From Nocardioides sp. IC4_145 (GTDB lineage Bacteria; Actinomycetota; Actinomycetes; Propionibacteriales; Nocardioidaceae): a stretch of DNA of 64,000 bases. Both the position numbers and the translations under genes were made by a program. This document shows, in pieces, positions 8,242 to 16,661 of the stretch (its first letter is position 1; the number at the start of each line of letters is the position of its first letter). A model generated the notes under the pieces. That model ran no database searches. It worked only from the letters and a program-made list of their open reading frames with translations, and was not told the DNA's origin. Location of the stretch: positions 1 to 64,000 of the forward strand of contig NZ_JAANMS010000019.1 of NCBI RefSeq assembly GCF_011250565.1. The letters are read 5' to 3'.

Positions 8242-9312
8242 ATGATCCACGCACGAGGACTCGTGCAGACCTTCACCACCGGTCGCGGCAAGGAGAAGAA
8301 GGCGGTCCAGGCCGTCGACGGCGTCGACCTCGACGTCAGCGAGGGCGAGGTGGTCGGCTTCCTCGGCCCCAACGGCGCGGGGAAGACCACGACGCTGCGG
8401 ATGCTCACCACCCTGCTGAAGCCGACGGCGGGCACCGCGACGGTCGCGGGGTACGACGTGGCGACGCAGCCCGTGCAGGTGCGGCGCAGCATCGGCTACT
8501 GCAGCCAGGTCGGCTCGACGTTCTCCGGCGCCTACGCCGGGGACGAGGTCGTCGACCACGGAATGCTCTACGGGATGTCGCGCAAGGACGCGGTCGCCAA
8601 GGGCCAGGAGCTCTTCGACCGGCTCCAGCTCGACGGGCTGTGGCGGCGGATGCCGAAGAACATGTCCGGCGGCCAGAAGCGGCGCCTCGACATCGTCATG
8701 GGGCTCATCCACTCGCCGTCGCTGGTCTTCCTCGACGAGCCGACGACCGGCCTGGACCCGCAGGCGCGGGCCAACCTGTGGGAGCACATCGCGGGTCTGC
8801 GCACCGAGCAGGGGGCGACGGTGTTCCTGACGACCCACTACCTCGACGAGGCCGACGCGCTGGCGGACCGGATCGTCATCATCGACCGCGGCCGGATCGT
8901 CGCCAGCGACACCAGCGACAACCTCAAGGCGCAGGTGGCCGGCGACCTGGTCGACCTCGAGGTGAGCGCCGACGAGCACGTCGTCGTCGCGCGGGACAAG
9001 CTCGGCTCGCTCGCCCCCGACGTCACCGTCGAGGGCCGGCACGTCCGCGGGCGGGTCTCCCGCGCCGGACGCGCCGTGCCGGGGCTGCTGCGCGACCTGG
9101 AGTCCTCCGGGGTCGCCCTCGACTCGATCGAGGTGGCGCGGCCGACCCTCGACGACGTGTTCCTCACCCTGACCGGCCGCTCGCTGCGCGACGCCGAGGC
9201 CGCGGCCGAGGGCGCCGCGGAGGAGGGCGGCCCGCCCGGCGGCGTACCTCCGGAGGCGGGCGCCACGCCGTCCCCGACCACCACCGCCACGAGCACGGGA
9301 GCTGACCGATGA
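8242..9312 (+). CDS. ABC transporter ATP-binding subunit, DrrA (daunorubicin-resistance) type
   Basis: 356 residues. Walker A GPNGAGKTTTLRML, signature NMSGGQKRRLDIVMGL, Walker B LVFLDEPTTGLDP and the H-loop TTHYLDEAD are all intact. The long C-terminal tail after the nucleotide domain is typical of the DrrA family and includes a Gly/Pro/Thr-rich end. Strong AAGGAG ribosome site 6 bases before ATG 8242. It overlaps the permease gene by 4 bases (ATGA), so the two form a two-component exporter. Substrate unknown. Confidence 0.94.
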   Translation: MIHARGLVQTFTTGRGKEKKAVQAVDGVDLDVSEGEVVGFLGPNGAGKTTTLRMLTTLLKPTAGTATVAGYDVATQPVQVRRSIGYCSQVGSTFSGAYAGDEVVDHGMLYGMSRKDAVAKGQELFDRLQLDGLWRRMPKNMSGGQKRRLDIVMGLIHSPSLVFLDEPTTGLDPQARANLWEHIAGLRTEQGATVFLTTHYLDEADALADRIVIIDRGRIVASDTSDNLKAQVAGDLVDLEVSADEHVVVARDKLGSLAPDVTVEGRHVRGRVSRAGRAVPGLLRDLESSGVALDSIEVARPTLDDVFLTLTGRSLRDAEAAAEGAAEEGGPPGGVPPEAGATPSPTTTATSTGADR

Positions 9313-10064
9313 GCACCTTCCTGCGCGAGACGTCGATCGTCTTCAACCGCCAGCTGCGGATGAACCTGCGCAACCCCGCGTGGGTGATCATCGGGATGCT
9401 GCAGCCGGTGCTCTACCTGCTGCTCTTTGGGCCGCTGCTGGAGCCGGTGATCGGGCAGCTCGGCGTCAACCAGTACACCTGGTTCGTCCCGGGGATGCTC
9501 GTCCAGCTCGGCATCTTCGGCGCGTTCTTCGCCGGCTTCAGCCTCATCGGCGAGTGGCGCGAGGGCGTGATCGAGGCCGAGCGGGTGACGCCGGCGAGCC
9601 GGTCGGCGCTGCTCATGGGCCGGCTCGGGCGCGACCTGCTGCAGCTGCTGGTCCAGGCGCTGATCCTGGTCGCGCTCGGCCTGGTGATGGGCATGGACTG
9701 GAACCCCGGCGGCATCCTGCTCGGCATCGTGCTGACGATCCTGCTCGGCGGGGCGTGCGCGGCGGCGTCCAACGCGTTCGCGCTGACGGTCAAGAGCGAG
9801 GACGTCATGGCGCCGGTCATCAACCTCGTCATGATGCCGGTGCTGCTGCTCTCGGGGATCCTGCTGCCGATGAGCTTCGGCGCCGCCTGGCTCGACACGC
9901 TGGCCGACTTCATGCCGATCCGGCACGTGGTCGACGCGGTGCGCGGGGCGTTCTTCGGCGAGTTCGACGCCTCGAAGATGGGCTGGGGCGTCGGCTGGAC
10001 GGTGCTGCTCTTCGGGCTCGCCGTCTGGTGGGGCACCGCGGTCTTCAAGCGCGAGAACGCCTGA
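9309..10064 (+). CDS. ABC-2 type permease, DrrB family
   Basis: 251 residues with about six hydrophobic segments and the ABC-2 pattern (MNLRNPAWVIIGMLQPVLYLLLFGPLLEP at the start; LVMMPVLLLSGILLPMSF late). Its ATG overlaps the ATPase stop codon, so the subunits are translationally coupled. Together with 8242-9312 it should export a hydrophobic compound such as a drug or lipid. The alkane operon begins about 95 bases downstream behind its own promoter, so a functional link to alkane metabolism is possible but not shown. Confidence 0.93.
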   Translation: MSTFLRETSIVFNRQLRMNLRNPAWVIIGMLQPVLYLLLFGPLLEPVIGQLGVNQYTWFVPGMLVQLGIFGAFFAGFSLIGEWREGVIEAERVTPASRSALLMGRLGRDLLQLLVQALILVALGLVMGMDWNPGGILLGIVLTILLGGACAAASNAFALTVKSEDVMAPVINLVMMPVLLLSGILLPMSFGAAWLDTLADFMPIRHVVDAVRGAFFGEFDASKMGWGVGWTVLLFGLAVWWGTAVFKRENA

Positions 10065-10079
10065 CCCCAGCCCGGCCAG

Positions 10080-10161
10080 GTTTACATCGACGTACCTCTT
10101 GTCAAGGGCGGTGTACAGACCCTATGGTCATGTAAACCCACCCGGCAGGAGGTACGTCGAT
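10080..10161 (+). promoter_or_regulatory. alkB promoter with two interleaved inverted repeats
   Basis: A consensus-like promoter, TTGTCA (10099-10104) then 18 bases then TATGGT (10123-10128), predicts a start near 10135. GTTTACAT (10080-10087) and ATGTAAAC (10130-10137) form one inverted repeat; the right arm covers the predicted +1. ATCGACGTACCTC (10086-10098) and GAGGTACGTCGAT (10149-10161) form a second, perfect 13-base repeat; the left arm abuts the -35 and the right arm covers the ribosome site and the first two bases of the start codon. TGTACA (10112-10117) lies in the -35/-10 spacer. These are likely repressor sites, perhaps for the TetR at 11929. Confidence 0.75.
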
Positions 10162-11608
10162 GGCCGTCATCGCGAACAGCACCGTCCCGCAAGGCTCGAC
10201 CGAGCAGTGGACGGACAAGAAGCGCTACCTGTGGCTGATCGGCCTCGTGGTCCCGTCCCTGGCGTTCCTGGCGTACGCCGGGTGGAAGCTGACCGGGTTC
10301 GGCGGCTTCTTCTGGATCGGCCCGGTCGTGATCCTGGTGATCGTGCCGGCGATCGACCTGGTCGCGGGCCTGGACCGCTCGAACCCGCCCGACGACGTGA
10401 TCGAGGCGCTCGAGCAGGACCGCTACTACCGCTGGATCACCTACCTCTTCCTGCCGGTGCAGTACGCCGGGTTCCTCGGCGCGATGTACCTCATCGCCGC
10501 GGGCGACCCGCTCTCCGGCATCGGTCGGGGCGGCGGTGACCTGGCCACGTGGGAGGCGGTCGGGCTGGCGATCTCGATCGGTTGCATCGGCGGCATCGGC
10601 ATCAACACCGCCCACGAGCTCGGCCACAAGAAGGAGAGCCACGAGCGCTGGCTGTCCAAGATCGCGCTGGCGCAGAGCTTCTACGGCCACTTCTACATCG
10701 AGCACAACCGCGGCCACCACGTCCGCGTCGCCACCCCCGAGGACCCGGCGTCCTCCCGCGTCGGCGAGAGCTTCTACCGGTTCTGGCCGCGCACGGTCCT
10801 CGGCTCGCTGCGCTCGGCGTGGAACCTCGAGAAGCGCCGCTACGCCCGCAAGCAGCAGCACCCCTTCCGTCTCGGCAACGACGTGCTCAACGCGTGGGTG
10901 ATGTCCGCGGTGCTGTGGGGCGCGGTCGTGGTGTGGCTCGGGCCCGGCGTCCTGCCCTACCTCGTGCTGCAGGCGGTCGTCGGCTTCTCGCTGCTCGAGG
11001 TCGTCAACTACATGGAGCACTACGGGATGCTGCGCCAGAAGGTCGGCGTGGGCGAGCGGCAGCGCTACGAGCGGGTCGACCCCTCGCACTCGTGGAACTC
11101 CAACAACATCGCCACCAACGTGCTGCTCTACCACCTGCAGCGGCACAGCGACCACCACGCGAACCCGACCCGTCGCTACCAGACCCTCCGCGACTTCGAG
11201 GAGTCCCCGGTGCTGCCCACGGGGTACGCCGGCATGATCGTGCTCGCCCTGTTCCCGCCGGTCTGGCGCCGGGTGATGGACCCCCGCGTGCACGGCCACT
11301 TCGGCGGCGACATGACCCGGGCCAACATCCAGCCCGGCAAGCGCGAGAAGATCCTCGCGGCGTACCCCACCCCGGTCGTCGAGCCGACCGCCGCCGAGCG
11401 GGCCGACGCCACGCCGGGCGCGGTGGAGGAGGTGCTCGCGGCGCGGTGCCCGAGCTGCGAGTACGTCTACGACGTCGAGGTCGGCGACGAGCACGAGGGG
11501 TTCGCGGCCGGCACCGCCTGGGCCGACATCCCCGACGACTGGTGCTGCCCCGACTGCGGCGTGCGCGAGAAGGTCGACTTCGTCCCGCTGGCCCGGGCGG
11601 ACGCCTGA
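10160..11608 (+). CDS. alkB: Alkane 1-monooxygenase fused to rubredoxin
   Basis: Integral-membrane di-iron hydroxylase that oxidises the terminal methyl of n-alkanes, here carrying its own electron donor. The AlkB part (about residues 1-400) has hydrophobic helices and the His boxes HELGHKKES (152-156), EHNRGHH (182-187), NYMEHYG (283-289) and LQRHSDHHA (329-333). After an Ala/Glu linker a C-terminal rubredoxin supplies CPSC (430-433) and CPDC (463-466). AlkB-rubredoxin fusions are known in actinobacteria and are linked to growth on medium- and long-chain alkanes. SD GGAGG precedes ATG 10160. Ferredoxin and TetR genes follow. Confidence 0.96.
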   Translation: MAVIANSTVPQGSTEQWTDKKRYLWLIGLVVPSLAFLAYAGWKLTGFGGFFWIGPVVILVIVPAIDLVAGLDRSNPPDDVIEALEQDRYYRWITYLFLPVQYAGFLGAMYLIAAGDPLSGIGRGGGDLATWEAVGLAISIGCIGGIGINTAHELGHKKESHERWLSKIALAQSFYGHFYIEHNRGHHVRVATPEDPASSRVGESFYRFWPRTVLGSLRSAWNLEKRRYARKQQHPFRLGNDVLNAWVMSAVLWGAVVVWLGPGVLPYLVLQAVVGFSLLEVVNYMEHYGMLRQKVGVGERQRYERVDPSHSWNSNNIATNVLLYHLQRHSDHHANPTRRYQTLRDFEESPVLPTGYAGMIVLALFPPVWRRVMDPRVHGHFGGDMTRANIQPGKREKILAAYPTPVVEPTAAERADATPGAVEEVLAARCPSCEYVYDVEVGDEHEGFAAGTAWADIPDDWCCPDCGVREKVDFVPLARADA

Positions 11609-11823
11609 TGGGCGCGCCGACCGGACCGGTCCGCATCAAGGTCGACCGCGACCGCTGCGAGGGGCTCGGCATGTGCGAGGCGATGGCCTCGGACTACTTC
11701 GAGCTCGACGACGACGAGGTGATGACCGTGCTGGAGGAGACACCGGCCGAGGCCGACCGCGGTCGCGTGCACGCCGCGGTCGAGGCCTGCCCGGTGCTCG
11801 CCCTGGCGCTCGACCCCGCCTGA
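11608..11823 (+). CDS. [3Fe-4S]-type ferredoxin
   Basis: 71 residues, starting inside the stop codon of alkB (TGATG), so cotranslated with it. The cluster motif reads CEGLGMC followed by a single CP near the C-terminus (EACPVLAL). This is three usable cysteines, as in the small ferredoxins that normally feed actinobacterial cytochromes P450. Placement next to an AlkB-rubredoxin fusion suggests it passes electrons from a reductase to the rubredoxin domain or a partner oxygenase; no reductase gene is in the window. Confidence 0.92.
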   Translation: MGAPTGPVRIKVDRDRCEGLGMCEAMASDYFELDDDEVMTVLEETPAEADRGRVHAAVEACPVLALALDPA

Positions 11824-11928
11824 GTCCGCACCCCCTGACCGGCCGCGGGCCGGGGCCGGGTGGTTCCCCCCACCGCCCGGCCACCGGCTCGCGGCCATCC
11901 CCTCGACCGCGTTCCTAGACTGGACGGC

Positions 11929-12519
11929 ATGACGACGACCGGCGCAGCGCCGACCTCGACGCGCGACCGGGTGGTCGACGCGGCGGTGCGGATGACCATC
12001 GACATCGGCTGGTCGCGGGTGACGATGGTGCGGCTGGCCGACGAGGTCGGCGTGAGCCGGCAGACGGTCTACAACGAGATGGGCACCAAGGCCGGTCTCG
12101 CCGAGGCGATGGTCGCCCGTGAGCTCGAGCGCTTCCTCGGCGTGGTGACGCTGGCCTTCGACGCCCACCCCGACGACCTGGTCGCCGGCATCCGCGAGGC
12201 CACCAGGGCGGTGCTCGAGCTGGCCCAGGACAACCCGCTGCTGCACGCGGTGGTCAGCGCGACCCACGGCGCGGACACCGAGCTGCTGCCGTTCCTGACC
12301 ACCCAGGCCGACAACCTGCTGACCACGGCCCACGCCGTCGTCGCCGAGCGCGTGGCGCCGTACGACATCGGGCTGGCGCCCGAGCAGCTCGACGCGGCCA
12401 TCGACATGGTCGTGCGGGTGGTGCTCAGCCACGTCATGCAGCCCTCCGCCAGCCCGGCCGGCACCGCTGACCGCCTCGCCTGGCTGGTCGAGCGGGTCCT
12501 CCGACCTTCCGCGGGGTGA
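11929..12519 (+). CDS. TetR-family regulator of the alkane module
   Basis: 196 residues. The helix-turn-helix is MVRLADEVGVSRQTVYNEMGTK, followed by a helical effector domain. TAGACT ends 7 bases before ATG 11929 and no ribosome site is visible, so a leaderless message is likely. Position after alkB and ferredoxin matches the AlkX-type TetR regulators described for actinobacterial alkB loci, which repress alkB until fatty-acid products accumulate; this identification is by context. Its stop overlaps the GTG of the following exporter gene. Confidence 0.88.
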   Translation: MTTTGAAPTSTRDRVVDAAVRMTIDIGWSRVTMVRLADEVGVSRQTVYNEMGTKAGLAEAMVARELERFLGVVTLAFDAHPDDLVAGIREATRAVLELAQDNPLLHAVVSATHGADTELLPFLTTQADNLLTTAHAVVAERVAPYDIGLAPEQLDAAIDMVVRVVLSHVMQPSASPAGTADRLAWLVERVLRPSAG

Positions 12520-13907
12520 CCGGCCCCGCGGCGGTCCGCCTCGGCACGCCGACCGGCCGCGCCGTCGTCGCGGCCGCGACGCTCGGGTCGGGGATGACCC
12601 TGCTCGACGGCACGGTCGTCAACGTCGCCCTGGTCCGGATCGGCGAGGACCTCGATGCCTCGCTCGCGCAGCTGCAGTGGGTGACCAACGGCTACCTGCT
12701 CTCGCTGGCCAGCCTGATCCTGCTCGGCGGTTCGCTGGGTGACCGCTTCGGCCGTCGCCGGGTCTTCGTGGTCGGCACGGTGTGGTTCGCGCTCGCGTCG
12801 CTGGCGTGCGGGCTGGCGCCGACCGCGGAGACGCTCATCGCCGCGCGGGTGCTGCAGGGCGTCGGCGGCGCGCTGCTGACCCCCGGCTCGCTGGCGATGA
12901 TCCAGGGCGCGTTCGTCGCCGAGGACCGGCCGCGGGCGATCGGCGCGTGGTCGGGCCTCGGCGGGATCGCGACGGCGATCGGTCCGTTCGTCGGCGGCGT
13001 CCTCATCGACCACGCGAGCTGGCGGTGGATCTTCCTGGTCAACCTGCCGCTCGCGGCGGTCACGGTCGCCGTCGCCTCCCGGGCGGTGCCCGAGACCCGT
13101 GACCCCGGGGCGTCCGGTCGCCTCGACGTCGCCGGCGCCGTGCTCGCGACCCTCGGCCTGGCCGGCACGACGTACGCGCTCATCCAGTGGGGCGACGCGC
13201 TCGCGCTGCCCGCCGGCGCCCTCGCGGTGGTCGCGCTCGTCGCCTTCGTGGTCGTCGAGCGCCGCCGGGCCGACCCGATGCTCGAGCCGGCGCTCTTCGC
13301 CGACCGCACCTTCAGCGCCGCCAACACCATGACGCTGCTCGTCTACGCCGCGCTCGGGGCGGTGATGTTCTTCCTGGTCATCCAGCTGCAGACCGTCGGC
13401 GGGTACGCCGCGCTGGCCGCCGGCACCGCGACCCTGCCGGTGACGGTCTGCATGCTGCTCCTCGCCGCCCGCGGCGGGGCGCTCGGCGCCCGGATCGGCC
13501 CGCGCATCCCGATGACCGTCGGGCCGCTGGTGATGGCGGTCGGCGTGCTGCTGCTCCTCGGCGTCGACGACGACGTCGACTACCTGGTCGAGGTGCTGCC
13601 GGGGCTGACGGTCTTCGGCCTCGGTCTCGCGTTGATGGTCGCGCCGCTGACCGCGACCGTGCTGGCCGCCGCGCCGGACGAGCAGGCCGGCCTCGCGAGC
13701 GGGGTGAACAACGCCGTCGCGCGGGCCGGGTCGCTGCTCGCGGTCGCGGCGCTGCCGGTGGCGGTCGGGCTCGGCGGGGACCAGTACGCCGACCCGGTGG
13801 CGCTCGACGCGGCGTACCGCTCCGCGATGCTGGCCTGCGCCGGCCTGCTCGCGGTCGGCGGCCTGGTCTCGTGGTTCGCGGTGCGCGAGGACGTGCTCGC
13901 GGAGTGA
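12516..13907 (+). CDS. MFS exporter, DHA2 (14-helix) type
   Basis: 463 residues with about 14 hydrophobic segments. The MFS motif A GGSLGDRFGRRRVFVVG, the LDGTVVNVAL helix-1 motif of the EmrB/QacA branch, and motif C-like GLGGIATAIGPFVGGVL point to a drug/proton antiporter. GTG 12516 overlaps the tetR stop (GTGA), so it is cotranscribed with the regulator. It could protect from toxic hydrocarbons or products, but no substrate can be read from sequence. Confidence 0.9.
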   Translation: MTGPAAVRLGTPTGRAVVAAATLGSGMTLLDGTVVNVALVRIGEDLDASLAQLQWVTNGYLLSLASLILLGGSLGDRFGRRRVFVVGTVWFALASLACGLAPTAETLIAARVLQGVGGALLTPGSLAMIQGAFVAEDRPRAIGAWSGLGGIATAIGPFVGGVLIDHASWRWIFLVNLPLAAVTVAVASRAVPETRDPGASGRLDVAGAVLATLGLAGTTYALIQWGDALALPAGALAVVALVAFVVVERRRADPMLEPALFADRTFSAANTMTLLVYAALGAVMFFLVIQLQTVGGYAALAAGTATLPVTVCMLLLAARGGALGARIGPRIPMTVGPLVMAVGVLLLLGVDDDVDYLVEVLPGLTVFGLGLALMVAPLTATVLAAAPDEQAGLASGVNNAVARAGSLLAVAALPVAVGLGGDQYADPVALDAAYRSAMLACAGLLAVGGLVSWFAVREDVLAE

Positions 13908-13975
13908 GCGGGGTTCGCCCGCGAGCGTTGCGGAGCGCGCCTACCCTGGACGCGGGAGCTCGGGGAGGAGGACTC

Positions 13976-15196
13976 GTGGGATCGATGCGTGTCCGCACGC
14001 AGCTGGCCGCGGCAGCGCTGCTGCTGCTCGCCGGATGCGGTGGCGCGCCCTCCGCCGAGCCCTCGCCGGCGCCCGGCTCGGCGCCGTCCACCGCGGGTGC
14101 GGCAGCGTCGACCGCGCCCGAGGGCGCCGGCACCGGGGCGCCGGTCGGTGACTTCGCCGTCGAGCCGCCGGGCCCGCTGCGCGGCAGCACGCTCGAGGGC
14201 CCGGACATGCTGGTGTACAGCCAGGAGTCGCTGAGCGAGGACATGGTCGAGCAGATCGCGGCCCTCGAGGGCGTCGACGCGGTCGAGCCGCTCGCGATGG
14301 CCCAGGTGCCGGTCGAGGACCGGGTCATCAACCTCGCGGCGGTCGACCCGGCGACGTACCGCCGCTTCGTGCCCGACCGCGCCAGCGCCCGGCTCCTCGA
14401 GGCGTGGAAGCGCGTGGCCGCGGGCGAGATCGCGGTGCTGCCGGAGATGAAGAAGAAGATCCCCATGGACGACCAGGGCTTCCTGTCGCTCGGCAACGCG
14501 ACGGAGGCGCCCAAGGCCCACGTCGGGGCGTACGTCGCGCAGGTCCCGCAGGTCGACGCGGTGGTCAACGAGAAGTGGCGCGACGTGCTCGACATGAAGC
14601 CCGGCAACGCGCTGCTCGTCTCCGCCGACATGACCGCCCCGCAGGCGCTGCGCAAGCCGATCCAGCGGATCGCCGGCGAGGACGCCTCGGTGCAGATCCT
14701 CGGGCCGGACCTCGACACGAGCGTGCAGCAGACGGCGTTCCTGGTCGGCGGCGTCGCCGACGCGGTCGGCACGTTCAACTACACCGTGCTCGGCGGCGGC
14801 CGGATCGCGCCGGACCCCGCCTGGGTCGCCAAGCACATCCGCACCGAGCCGGTGCCGATCCTCGGCTCGGTGACCTGCAACAAGGCGATCTTCCCGCAGC
14901 TGCGCGCCGCGCTTCAGGAGGTCGTCGACCGCGGTCTCGCGGCCGAGATCAACCCGGACGAGTACGCCGGCTGCTACTACCCGCGCTTCATCGCCGGCTC
15001 GACCAAGCTCTCCAACCACTCCTTCGGGCTCGCGCTCGACTTCAACGTCCCGGGCAACCTGCGCGGCACCGTCGGAGAGATGGACCGCACGGTCGTCAGC
15101 ATCTTCAAGAAGTGGGGCTTCGGCTGGGGCGGCGACTGGCGCTACACCGACCCCATGCACTTCGAGATGGTCGCCATCGTCGAGCCGCGGGCCTGA
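13976..15196 (+). CDS. Secreted lipoprotein with M15 (D-Ala-D-Ala carboxypeptidase-like) domain
   Basis: 406 residues. A signal peptide ends in the lipobox LLAGCGG, so it should be lipid-anchored outside the membrane. A Pro/Ala/Ser-rich linker follows, then a unique middle region (about 60-280). The C-terminal zinc peptidase domain shows SNHSFGLALDFNVPGN (His and Asp ligands) and DPMHFEM (third His), typical of VanY/M15 peptidases that trim peptidoglycan stems. GTG 13976 with GGAGGAGG just upstream is preferred over ATG 13985. A TACCCT box lies at 13942-13947. Confidence 0.85.
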   Translation: MGSMRVRTQLAAAALLLLAGCGGAPSAEPSPAPGSAPSTAGAAASTAPEGAGTGAPVGDFAVEPPGPLRGSTLEGPDMLVYSQESLSEDMVEQIAALEGVDAVEPLAMAQVPVEDRVINLAAVDPATYRRFVPDRASARLLEAWKRVAAGEIAVLPEMKKKIPMDDQGFLSLGNATEAPKAHVGAYVAQVPQVDAVVNEKWRDVLDMKPGNALLVSADMTAPQALRKPIQRIAGEDASVQILGPDLDTSVQQTAFLVGGVADAVGTFNYTVLGGGRIAPDPAWVAKHIRTEPVPILGSVTCNKAIFPQLRAALQEVVDRGLAAEINPDEYAGCYYPRFIAGSTKLSNHSFGLALDFNVPGNLRGTVGEMDRTVVSIFKKWGFGWGGDWRYTDPMHFEMVAIVEPRA

Positions 15197-15249
15197 ACCG
15201 TCCGGTCCCGGTGGGTCGGTGCCGGCCGCTCGCCCTCGGGCGGTCCACC

Positions 15250-15319
15250 ATCGTTCAATTGCGCCGTTGTAGCGCCTCCCGCGCCCGGAGACCCCGCTGA
15301 GACCGCGCAATTGAACGAT
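15250..15319. repeat. Inverted-arm intergenic element with 40-base core, copy 1
   Basis: ATCGTTCAATTGCGC (15250-15264) and GCGCAATTGAACGAT (15305-15319) are perfect 15-base inverted arms around exactly 40 bases. A second copy with the same 40-base spacing lies at 60618-60683, and the two align without gaps. The core begins CGTTGTAGC here and GGTTGTGGC there. It lies between two plus-strand genes, so termination of the upstream lipoprotein gene is possible. Confidence 0.8.
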
Positions 15320-15374
15320 CGTCGACGCCCCGGACCGAGCCGACGCCGGCGTCCCCTCGTCTAGCCTGCCCGGC

Positions 15375-16649
15375 ATGGATCCGGCGCCGACGACCGTGTT
15401 CGCCGGGCGCTACCGCCTGCTCGACCACCTCGGCGAGGGCGGGATGGGCACGGTCTGGCGCGTGGTCGACGAGCGCGAGCAGCGGGTCGTCGCCGCGAAG
15501 GTGCTGCGCCAGACCGACGCGGCCTCGCTGCTGCGGTTCGTGCGCGAGCAGGCCACGCGGGTCGAGCACCCGCACGTGCTCACGCCGCTCGGGTGGGCCG
15601 GCGAGGACGACCTGGTGCTGTTCACGATGCCGGTCGTCGAGGGCGGGTCGCTGGAGGACCTGGTACGCCGCAGCGGTCCCCTGCCGCCGCTGCTGGTCGC
15701 CGAGCTGCTGCGCCAGCTGCTCGCCGGGCTCGCGGCGATCCACGACGCCGGCGTCGTCCACCGCGACGTGAAGCCGGCCAACCTGCTGCTCCGCGCGACC
15801 GGCGCCGGCCGCCCACACCTGCTCGTCTCCGACTTCGGGGTGGCCGTCGACCTCGCTGGGCCGCGGCTGACCGAGACCGGCGCGGTCGTCGGCACGCCGG
15901 GCTACCTCGCCCCCGAGGCGGCCGGCGGAGCGGCGCCGGCCACGCCCGCCGACCTGTACGCCGCGGGACAGGTCGCGCTGTACCTCCTGGTCGGCGCCCC
16001 CTCCGCCGTCCCGGCCGTGCTGCCGGCCCGGCCGGACCGGGTCCCGGACGCGCTGTGGGCGCTCGTCGCCGACCTGCTCCGCGCCGACCCGGCTGAGCGA
16101 CCCACCCCCGCCGAGGCGCTGGACCGGCTCCGCCACCCGACCCTGGCCTGGCACCCCGACGCCGTCGGCGGCGTCCGGCTGGACGCCGTCACCGCACCGC
16201 TGCCCGGCCCGCACGAGCCTTCCGGGCGCCGGCGGACGCTGCCGGAGCCGACCCGGGTGCGGGCCCCGCGCACCCGAGGCGCTCGGCCGGCCCTGCTCGC
16301 GGGCCTGGTCACCGCGCTCCTCGCCGGCGCCGTCGTCGCCCTGGTGCTCCTGCTGTGGCGGCCCTGGGACCAGCCGGTCGTCCAGGAGGACCCTGCGCCG
16401 GGCCGGTCGCCGTCGGCCTCCACCTCGCCGTCGGGCCCCGCCGGCGCGACCGAGCCGTCGGCCGAGCCGACGACAGGGCCGTCGTACCCGGCATCGGGCT
16501 CGGTGGAGGTGGGCCGGGTGGTCACCCGGGTGGGCCAGCCGTGCGAGACGGCCGAGCTGGGCCTGCGGGAGACCACGCTGACCGGGGTCGACGTGGTGTG
16601 CCGGGCGGCCGCCGGTGGCCGCGACCCGGCCTGGCGCCGGGCGGGCTAG
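15375..16649 (+). CDS. Membrane Ser/Thr protein kinase (PknB-like)
   Basis: 424 residues. The kinase domain comes first with GEGGMGTVW (P-loop, 20-28), Lys42, HRDVKPAN (129-136), DFG (153-155) and GYLAPEA. A juxtamembrane stretch with Arg-rich TRGARPALL leads into one transmembrane helix near 308-333. A Ser/Pro/Thr-rich extracellular linker and a short tail with two cysteines follow; there are no PASTA repeats, so this is not PknB proper. TAGCCT ends 7 bases before ATG 15375, suggesting a leaderless message. Targets unknown. Confidence 0.93.
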   Translation: MDPAPTTVFAGRYRLLDHLGEGGMGTVWRVVDEREQRVVAAKVLRQTDAASLLRFVREQATRVEHPHVLTPLGWAGEDDLVLFTMPVVEGGSLEDLVRRSGPLPPLLVAELLRQLLAGLAAIHDAGVVHRDVKPANLLLRATGAGRPHLLVSDFGVAVDLAGPRLTETGAVVGTPGYLAPEAAGGAAPATPADLYAAGQVALYLLVGAPSAVPAVLPARPDRVPDALWALVADLLRADPAERPTPAEALDRLRHPTLAWHPDAVGGVRLDAVTAPLPGPHEPSGRRRTLPEPTRVRAPRTRGARPALLAGLVTALLAGAVVALVLLLWRPWDQPVVQEDPAPGRSPSASTSPSGPAGATEPSAEPTTGPSYPASGSVEVGRVVTRVGQPCETAELGLRETTLTGVDVVCRAAAGGRDPAWRRAG

Positions 16650-16661
16650 CCGGGCGCCTGG

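Noticed and set aside
13187..13975. A longer N-terminus for the M15 lipoprotein, open from 13187
   Set aside because: That part overlaps the MFS gene in another frame; the signal peptide with lipobox begins after GTG 13976.
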